Of a stretch of 64,000 nucleotides of DNA, positions 56,475-64,000 are shown piece after piece (the first letter of the stretch is position 1; the number at the start of each line of letters is the position of its first letter). Source of the DNA: Marvania coccoides (taxonomy: Eukaryota > Chlorophyta > Trebouxiophyceae > Chlorellales > Chlorellaceae); the NCBI GenBank assembly GCA_963854735.1, contig OY978105.1, positions 868,001 through 932,000 of the forward strand, read 5' to 3'. A model generated the notes under the pieces. That model ran no database searches and had not been told where the DNA came from. It saw nothing but the letters and a program-made list of their open reading frames with translations. Both the position numbers and the translations under genes were made by a program.

Positions 56475-57970
56475 CTAAAATCCGAGTTGCTCCACCTTCT
56501 TGTCCTCATCGCTGGTCATGAGCGACTCGTACGCCTTGCTTATCTCCTGGAAACGCCTCTCAGCCTCCTCCCGATTGTCTGCAAGCCACAAAAACAAACC
56601 TGTTAGCCCGCGATGTTAGCCCGGTTAAAAAGAAAGGAAACGAAAAAAAAGACGCATGGACAGAAATGGAGCATCCAACGCACCCATGTTTTTGTCAGGA
56701 TGCCACTTGAGCGCGAGTTTTCTAAAGGCAGCTTTGGCGTCGGCCTTTGACGCTCCCAGCGGCAGCCCCAGCACCTCGTAGTCCCGAGAATGCCTCAAAT
56801 GGTAGATGTGCCGCTGCGACGCCTTCGTCTCCTTCTTTTTCTCGTACTCCCGCGCCCGCTGCTTCGCTTTGTGCTCTTTATTATCCACCGCTTCCATGAT
56901 CATCGCCCGCGCCGACTCGCAGGCATTGTCATTGCCAAACAGCTGCAGAGTCACCATTTTGCGTGCGCCAGAGTCTGCAGCGGCCACTGCGGCAGCTGCC
57001 ACGGCTGCCAGCCCCACCCCAAATCCTTGGTAGAGGTCTTCTTCGGCCTTGGCATGTTGGATGCGGCACTTGCTCCGCTTTTCGATGTCTTTGATCTTCT
57101 CGCCGCCGGCACCGATCACCAGCCGCACCTTGTTGGCCGGGATCTGCAGCTCCATGTCCGGCCTTTCGTCCTCGTCTTCCTGGATCAATTCCTGGAGCGC
57201 CTTGGGCAGCTTTCCTTTCTGAAAAAGAAAGAAACGAGCGCCATCGTAGGAGGGAGGAAGGAAGGGAGTAAAAAAAAAATTAAGACATTTCCAGCATGGA
57301 ACATCACAATAAAACGTATGCAATCAGAGAGCACACCAACGCCAGATTCAAAAAGAAGAAAGGGATTTAAACTCACCGCCAGCAGCTCCTGCAGTTTCTT
57401 TTTCTCCTCTACAGCCTGCTGCCGCTCCTCCTCCTCCTTCGCCTTCACCTCAGGGAGCACCTCCGCCGCCATGAACGCGTCCAGCGGGTCCTCCTCTTCC
57501 TCTGCCGCCACCGCTTCTGCTGCCTTGCGGGCTGCCAACGCCGCCGCCGCCTCCTGCGCCCTCTTCACCGCCGCCTCGATGTGGCTCTCTGCAGCAACGG
57601 GAGGCGCCCGCGGGCCTAAACAGCTCAGCCCTCCAGCAGCCGCAGCTGCTGCAGGTTTCGGCTGCACTGGATTCTGCGGTGGTTGCTGCTGCTGCTTCCA
57701 GGCTTGGAGCTTGGCCAACCTCGCGGCTTTCTTCGTGACGTCCACGGCGGGCTCGTCCGCGCGCCGTCGATCCCTGCTGCTGCTGCGGGAGCGGCTTCGG
57801 AGGCGGTCGGAGGGCCGCTCAGAGGGGCGGTCCAAGCGGTGACCCCTGTTCCTGTCCCTGTCTCGATCTCTGCTGCGACTCCGCTCGCGCCGGTCCCGCC
57901 CACGGTCTCGCGACCTGCTGCGCCGCCGGTATCGCTCTCTGCTTCTGCTGCGACTCCTGCTTCTGCCCAT
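56475..57970 (-). CDS. RS-rich protein with KH and J domains
   Basis: Three exons: 57970-57377, 57218-56684, 56578-56475; 410 aa. The N-terminal ~75 residues are Arg/Ser and Arg/Asp dipeptides, as in splicing factors. Next is DPLDAFMAAEVLPEV, a motif also found ahead of the helicase core in DDX46/Prp5-type proteins, but no helicase domain follows. A KH domain (about 225-310: IPANKVRLVIGAGGEKIKDI) binds single-stranded RNA. A J domain closes the protein: YEVLGLPLGASKADAKAAFR, LKWHPDKN with the HPD needed to stimulate Hsp70, ERRFQEISKAYESL. It probably links Hsp70 action to spliceosomal RNPs in the nucleus; that role is inference. Confidence 0.85.
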
Positions 57971-58559
57971 CGAAAAAACAATCAATCTATAAAATTATTC
58001 GCTTGCGTGGTGAGGAAACGGGGCAACGTGATGCTCTTTACAACTACACCAATGCGTTTTCGTGAAATGAATTTAAAATAAAAAGTTCAAATTGAATTTT
58101 CTGCCCGCTGCGCAGTGGCAGGGGCGGCGGTGAAGAAAGAGAAAGACCCAATCCACTTTCCAGCGCAGTGACTCGCTATATATCTAAAAAGCCGTCTGAG
58201 GGCGGTATCAGCCTCGCATCCGTCAGTAGTTTGGTCTCATTCTCGAGCCATCGCCGCACTCAACCTTCCCATTTCTTAGCCATCCGAGTAGAGAAGCACA
58301 ACACATTACGTGCTTTAATACTTATAATATACAAATACAATCCATGTACATTCAATTTTGCATACAAACACGCACGCAGATACACAATGCAGGGTCTGTA
58401 AATAAATAAATAAATAAAAAGGGTGGCCTGTACAATCAATTCATATGGCCTGTCAAGGATGTTTCATTGATTTATATGCTGCTTTCCAGCAGAATCGATT
58501 TTCACCACAAATCCATACGCACTGTATCTGAAAAAACACCAAGGTCCCCCCCCCCCCCT
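57971..58559. other. Spacer, promoter of the RS/KH/J gene
   Basis: Holds the 5' flank of the minus-strand RS gene and the 3' flank of the UVR-TPR gene. It includes (AATA)n near 58,400 and a C-run at 58,547-58,558. No gene is seen. Confidence 0.55.
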
Positions 58560-59739
58560 TCAATGATCTTCTCTGGGGGTGTCGGTGTCGTTCTTTTCTC
58601 TCAAATTTTCTTCCAGCAGCGTAGTCAATTGAATGATGTGGTGCTTGAGGTAGGTCAACCTCGGGTTGATGCGTATTGCGGTCTGAAAGGCCTGGATGGC
58701 GCCCACGTAGTCACCGAGGGCTGCAGAGCACATCCCCTGCAAGAACACCGACAAATTCACATCAATGGACAGGAGCTTTGAGACGAGTTTCTAATCGAAA
58801 GTCGACGTTTTTCTGCTGAAAAAACGTAATAGTGTATATTATAAATATGCCAGCTAATGAATATTTCTTTCTTCGCCCCCACCATGCCGCTGGCTGCTCC
58901 AAAGTGGAAGGGATTGATCTCTAGGACGAGCTTGCAGTCTTCGATGGCCTCTTTGTGGCGCTTCATCATGTACAGCGTGGTGGCACGCTTGTTGAAGCCC
59001 TCAGCAAACCCTGGGGCCGCCTGCACACAGGACGGGAAACAAAAAACAAAAAACCCGTCAAGTTGAGTATTCTCCTCTCCTTAAAACACTCCTCTCCTCC
59101 AGAAGATATTCTAAGGAATGCTGCTGTTCATTAACTAATTAAAACTAACAGTACTATCTATTAATTTACCTGGATGACTTTAGTGAAGGTGTCAACGGCA
59201 CGAGGCCAGGTGGACGGCCGTTGCAGCGCCGACATCCCCTCCTGCATGAGCCTTTCCACCTCCTCGGTGGGACTGCGCATGAACACCGACCACATGGAGC
59301 TCTCCACCACGTCGCCTATCACTCGATCGCCCAGGGCAGCCTGCAATGCAGATAAAGAGGCGGGGTCGCCAATGTCGCCTAGAGCCTGCGCAGCCAGGGT
59401 GCGGTCCTTGGCGGTCTCGCCGTTGGCCAGGCGGTCTATGAGGCTGGCCACGATCTGTTTTTGGGCGGGGAGAGACTCTTCGATGCGTTGAACTTCGGTC
59501 TTCAAGGTGGCAGCGCTTTTAAAGTCTTCTTCGGAAACTGCGACCGCGAGCTGGCGCTTGAGCAGCAGCATGCGGGACCAGGCGGAGTCAACGTCGGGCT
59601 CGATGTGCGGCGGGAAGGAGGAGAGGCGGAGGGACTGGCGGGGAGGTCGTGGCGAAGGAGAGAAACAATAACTGCTGCCTGAGGGGAGACACCCTGCCGC
59701 TGCAGGTGGCCTTACAGACGATGCCGGAATTCTGTGCAT
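58560..59739 (-). CDS. UVR-domain plus TPR protein, probably plastid
   Basis: Three exons: 59739-59170, 59020-58883, 58736-58560; 294 aa. The Ser/Pro/Arg-rich N-terminus (first ~45 residues, no acidic residues) looks like a chloroplast transit peptide. A UVR motif follows (LLLKRQLAVAVSEEDFKSAA, LKTEVQRIEESLP). A HEAT-like repeat (LAAQALGDIGDPASLSALQA), an EVERLMQEGMSALQ segment and TPR units (GFNKRATTLYMMKRHKEAIE, LGDYVGAIQAFQTAIRINPR) follow. Known plant proteins with a UVR plus TPR-like segments act in the plastid stroma as adaptors. No catalytic motif is seen. The start is the first ATG; the frame is open upstream without one. Confidence 0.82.
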
Positions 59740-60224
59740 GTCGGTATTCAGTTTGGAAGGCCTCGAGGTGTGTGTGAATCTTGTGGCCGGAAATAAAACT
59801 GATCTTGAGAAATTTCTTCTAAAATGTGGCGTTTCGGGCGACAGATGTGACCGTGGGGTGCCAGAACTTTGCGGGTCGACAAATTTTGAAGGAAAAACAT
59901 AAGTTGGTGTATTTTCCGTTTCATTCAAGGAAAGTCGAGTGCGTTTTTGCAAGCAAAACGTCTGGATCTTTTTTCAATTCATTTCATTTTGATCCACTGT
60001 GCAAGCCCTGCAGAATACGGCGGGCGAGACCAGTGCAACCACACCGGCAAGAATTTATTTTTGAAAAAAAAATCGTTTGGCACCCACCAAACTCTCGCAG
60101 CTTACGCTTTTGTCCGGCTCGCCATTCCACCTAGTACAACGAGGACATATCACAACGTGCGGGTGCTGAGATTGACGACCCTAGACCTGATTGACTCTAT
60201 TAAATTAAAAAAAAACTTGCAAAA
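59740..60224. promoter_or_regulatory. Divergent spacer, UVR-TPR / translocator
   Basis: 485 bp between divergent starts, with both promoters inside. The UVR-TPR frame remains open to ~59,950, so its 5' end may be longer than given. Confidence 0.4.
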
Positions 60225-61874
60225 ATGGGAGCGCAGCGAGAGGTCGTGCAGCAAATCGCCAAGTCGTACTTTTACGTGGCAGTATGGATGTCCATCAGCT
60301 GCCTGGTCATCGTATTTAACAAATGGTGGGTCCCTCCTTCACATCTGATCACTCCATTTTACCAGCCAGCCTTTTTTCTCCCCCCTCCCCTCGTTTTTCC
60401 TTCTTCAACCCATCCCTCCCATTCAACCCAGGGTGCTCGCCTACTCCGGCTTCCCTTACCCCATCACCCTCACCATGTGGCACATGAGTTTCTGCTCTAT
60501 CGTGGGCTTCATCTGCGTGCGCGTGCTGGGCGTCGTCAAGTCCCACAACATGACCACGCGCGACTACATCCGCAGGGTCATGCCCATCGGCATGCTGTAC
60601 GCAGCTTCCCTTTGGTTTTCGAATTCCGCCTACCTGTACCTATCGGTGTCCTTCATTCAAATGACAAAGTCGCTCATGCCGGGGCTGGTGTACGCTTCAG
60701 GGGTGCTGCTGGGCACTGAGCAGTTCTCGGCGTCGTCCGCAGGGAACATGCTTTTGATCGCGTTTGGCGTGCTGGTGTGCGCCCTGGGGGAGGCCAACCT
60801 GGTGATGAAGGGGCTGGTGCAGCAGCTGGCGGCGCTGGGTTTTGAGGTAAGGAACTCAAGTATGGAAATAAATAATATAAAACGATTGGAAGACTTGCTT
60901 GAATTGCAGCACCTTTTTTTTATATTGCTTTTGCTTGGTGCACGTCTACTTTTCTTTTGCATTGTGTTGTCATTGCTGCATTAGTCATTGTAGAATTCAA
61001 AGAAGTATTGCTCCTCACATCTCTCCTCCAATCTATTTATCACGGCTCTCTCTTTATGAATCCTCATTGTTCTTTCTTTCTTCACTCTGCTTTTTCCAGG
61101 CTGCTCGGCTGACCTTGGTGCAGATTTTGATGGCGGCAAAGGGGCTGCAGATGAACCCGCTGCAATCTCTCTACTACGTGTCGCCAGCGTGCTTGGCGTG
61201 TCTGCTGGTGCCGTGGGGTGAGCGCTGCCTTCAATTTTCAATCACGCTTTTCAACACGTCATTAGTTTCTTTCTTTTATTTTCTTTCGCCTTCGTAATGG
61301 CCATACACTCTTTCTCCAGCCCGCCACTTTATTCCTCGACCTCAAACTGCATTTAAAATCGTTTTTGGAAGATTCTCTCCATCCCCAACTTTCCACTCAC
61401 AACATATCTTTCCTTTTCACCGCTCGCGCAGTTTCCGTGGAGCTGGGTGAGCTGATCGCCAGCCCCCCCAAGATCTACCCCTCGGTCTTCATTTCCAACG
61501 CGCTGGCCGCCTTTGCCCTCAACCTGGCCGTCTTTCTGCTCATCGGAAAAACGTCTGCGCTCACAATGAACATCGCGGGCGTCATCAAGGACTGGATGCT
61601 CATTTTCTTCTCTTACGCAGTCTTCCACGCCCCTGTAACGCGTCTCAACCTGCTGGGCTACGCTTTTTGCTGTTCTGGCGTGGGCGTGTACAACTACCAG
61701 AAGCTGCAGCTGCTGAAGCGCAAGGCGGTGCAGAAGTTGAAAGACGGCAGCAGCAGCGCGGGGGGGAGGAGAAAGGACGAAGAAGGAGGGGCCAGCAAGC
61801 CGCTGCTGCTGGTGGCTCCCACCGCTGGCTCAGCACAGGCGGCCAATGGAGCCGCAAAATCGAGCAACAACTGA
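60225..61874 (+). CDS. Sugar-phosphate/nucleotide-sugar translocator (TPT/NST family)
   Basis: Four exons, 60225-60325, 60432-60846, 61100-61217, 61432-61874; 358 aa. Drug/metabolite-transporter superfamily with about ten helices. Landmarks are [54 protein letters not shown] (followed by the substrate-side TKSLMP), [42 protein letters not shown], and [20 protein letters not shown]. They closely follow the plant group of endomembrane transporters such as At3g17430/UUAT. There is no transit peptide, so a Golgi/ER location is more likely than a plastid one. A basic, low-complexity cytosolic tail ends the protein. Confidence 0.92.
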
Positions 61875-62366
61875 GAGGCGCGCCCAACTGGCTCAATGTC
61901 GGTTTTTTTTTATCTTTGCAAATGGCATTATAGAAAATGCTGAGCTACTCCACTTGACCAGTTTCTCTTTCTCTTTTCTTTTGTTGCTCGCTTGCCGTGC
62001 GCAGTGTTTTTTTGCTTATGCCGTATTTATTTATAATTTATTTGCCGCTTCAATTTATTCTTCCCCTCTTTTCCCCCTTCAATTTGGGCACGCGTGCTTT
62101 TCTCTCCCTCACTGCCCTTTATTTCTCTCCCTTTCACTCGGAAAAAGAAATCAACCTCCTCAGGCCCATGGCGTTATTTCTAATTGCATACTCTTTAAAA
62201 AGGAAAAAAAAAAACAATAACACACACGTAAAAGCGAACAGAAGAGAGAGAAAACAGACATAGGGGTATAGATAAATTCACGAAGAAATGATGGGAAGAA
62301 AAATCGGTTTGTCGCTGATCAATTGGAAGGTTACGCAGATGAAAACAAAGTATATGGTTTCCACCT
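61875..62366. other. Convergent 3' spacer
   Basis: T-rich and A-rich 3' flanks of two facing genes. No gene is seen. Confidence 0.6.
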
Positions 62367-64000
62367 TTATCCCTCCACTCGCAGAGACAGCCACTCCAGC
62401 GTGTACCGCCCTGCAGGCCCTCTGCCCGGTGCCGCCAGCGGTGCTCCGCACTGCAGGTGCTCCACAGCGCCCTTGACCCTGGCAAGCATTTTTAAAGCCG
62501 CCACTTGGGGGGACACCTCCGCCTGCAGCTCCGCCAGCACCTCCCCAGCGCCTGGCCTTACGAGAAGCTTGGCCATGCAGCCATCAATGACCGCTGCAAT
62601 CCAAGCCAATACAACGTCAGGTCCCGGGATCGAGAGCTGTACTGGCAAGTCTGGGATCATGACGTGGGCGTCGGCGATGACGTGGCGGTAGTTGCGCAAC
62701 CAGCGCAGCAGGTAACGCAGCAGGGACACAGCGTGGGGAGCAGGCAGCTTGCGTAGCGCGCTCAGCAGCACCGCGCTGTCGTGCGGCGCCGCCAGCAGCG
62801 GGTGCAGACACAGCTGTCCCGCGGAGAACCCGTCCACCCCGCCAGCGGCACAGGCAGCGGCTGCAATCTTGCCGTCAGCGTCAGGAGAGGCACGGCCCGC
62901 CGCCGCCTCTCCCGCCGCCACAATCTCCTCTGCGGCATGTTTCACGCGCGCAGCATGTGCTGCGCGAGCTTCTCGCGCTTCAGGGGTGGCTGCAGCGGAC
63001 AGGCAGACTAGGAGCACCGCCAGAATGTCGGCAGAGGAAACATTGGATGCGTGTTTCAAAAGAGAGTGGAGGAGGTCGTAGCGGTGGGCCTGCGCGAGGG
63101 CAGTGACCAGCCCTGGGCAGCCGGCCATGGACCCCGGGTGTTGGGCGGCCAGCAGCTTCTCCACGACTTCCCAGTGGCCGCTTTCTGCAAACGGAAGAAG
63201 AAAAAAAAAATAAGAAGAGAAGTTGTAGTCTTAAAAATGATTTTTGAAGGACAGGGTTTTCAGACTTTCAATCAAAGGTAAGGAAAGATTGAGAGAAGAG
63301 AGGACATAACATTCAGAATTGAGGGCAATGCAGTTTATATAAGGCTCAGAGAGATTCCCACAGAATTTTATCATCACTGTGAATCAGTTGTCTCTATCTA
63401 CTTTTGAACTGTTTGACTCATCACCGCCAAATAAAAAAATGCCGCCACTTCATTCTGATTTGTCCTCTCTCTCAAAACAAAACCCCTCGGGCAGTTCGAA
63501 CAAAAACAACTGTCTGTTACTTCCCAATTCTCTCACCTGACGCGGCCAGCAACAGCTTGCACAGCAAGTCGTAGCTCATCTTGGTCCTCGCCTTCTTTGC
63601 CTTGGCCAGCAGAGGAGTCACGATTTCTAAAAACGCCACCTGCGTCAGCCCCTTATTCCTGCTGCCAGCGTCCAACAGCGCCGACCAGGCGTCCGTCTCC
63701 GCCTCTCTCGAGGCACTGCCACCCCCTGGCGCCTCCCACTCAGCTTCCACCTTCACCAGCAGCTCCGCCGCCGCCACCGCCGGCTCCTCTTTTCCGTCCT
63801 TTCGGCTCAATTTGAAGGCGTTTCTGCCGAACGCGAACTTCAGGGGACCCGCGCCGCCGCCCACAGAGGCAGTCAGCTCCGCCAGAGCGTCCTCAGCGAG
63901 TGCTGAGCTCGCGGCTAAGGCCGGACCCCTGGCCTCAGCGTCCCGCTGCATCTGGAAAGGCGTGGCCAGAGCTCCGATGAGGTTAGCGAGGCTGGGGCGG
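62367..64000 (-). CDS. Partial gene: large helical protein C-terminus, possibly NOL11-like
   Basis: Two exons visible: one from the window edge (64000) to 63537, then 63184-62367. The 5' part lies outside the window. The first exon is open in frame to the edge (PSLANLIGALATPFQMQRDA). The protein is all-helical and Ala/Leu-rich: LLAKAKKARTKMSYDLLCKL, WEVVEKLLAAQH, AVSLLRYLLRWLRNYRHVI, then VVLAWIAAVIDGCM. The LLRYLLRWLRNY... and C-terminal pattern recall plant nucleolar NOL11-like proteins of the U3 processome, from memory and with low certainty. No enzymatic motif is seen. Confidence 0.6.

Noticed and set aside
1..64000. CRISPR arrays, riboswitches, tRNA or rRNA genes
   Set aside because: None seen on either strand by inspection; a tRNAscan/Infernal run would be decisive.

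Overview
The window is nuclear DNA from a unicellular, probably photosynthetic eukaryote. It holds 26 readable or partly readable protein genes, most split by short introns (about 70-260 bp). Coding exons are GC-rich and introns and spacers are AT/T-rich, so exon edges are easy to see. Almost all introns are GT-AG; two are best modelled as GC-AG. Several genes point to the green lineage or a related alga: a lysine-specific demethylase with the C-terminal domain of plant FLD/LDL proteins, a wax-synthase-like MBOAT, a sugar-phosphate/nucleotide-sugar translocator of the land-plant type, a glycerophosphocholine acyltransferase, and proteins with plastid-like leaders (PfkB kinase, UVR-TPR protein, HemW). 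The cyclic-nucleotide-dependent kinase with four cyclic-nucleotide domains is a protist/algal form. I cannot name the species.

Layout. 1-7 kb: Derlin (+), mitochondrial monothiol glutaredoxin (-), GET4 (+), MRS2/CorA Mg transporter (+). 7.8-15.1 kb: FLD/LDL1-like demethylase (-), DCAF13/Sof1 (+), a Glu/Ala/Val-rich anchored protein (-). 15.6-28.9 kb: a 1.9-kb inverted duplication, each arm carrying a secreted MRH-domain gene, around a 9.5-kb core with an OSCA/TMEM63 channel (-), a PTGES2-like protein (-) and a four-cNBD PKG (+). 28.9-30.2 kb: gene-poor, with a heptamer microsatellite. 30.2-41.1 kb: an atypical Ser/Thr kinase (+), the cohesin subunit SCC3 (-), HemW-like radical SAM protein (+), MBOAT (+). 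41.7-43.5 kb: a second inverted repeat interrupted by 200 N, plus an orphan SDR exon. 43.6-50.2 kb: eIF2D (-) and two tandem CHRD-like, GPI-type surface proteins (-). 50.8-64 kb: coiled-coil protein (+), PfkB kinase (-), GPC acyltransferase (+), RS/KH/J-domain protein (-), UVR-TPR protein (-), translocator (+), and a partial gene running off the right edge (-).

Genes alternate strand often, giving many short divergent pairs with 190-630 bp between start codons and many convergent 3' ends. Functions are mainly housekeeping: ER protein quality control (Derlin, GET4, MRH), chromatin (demethylase, cohesin), translation and ribosome biogenesis (eIF2D, Sof1), ion transport and lipids. I see no operon-like functional cluster. 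The most unusual parts are the two inverted duplications, the MRH pair and the CHRD pair. No tRNA, rRNA, CRISPR array or intact transposon was recognised.
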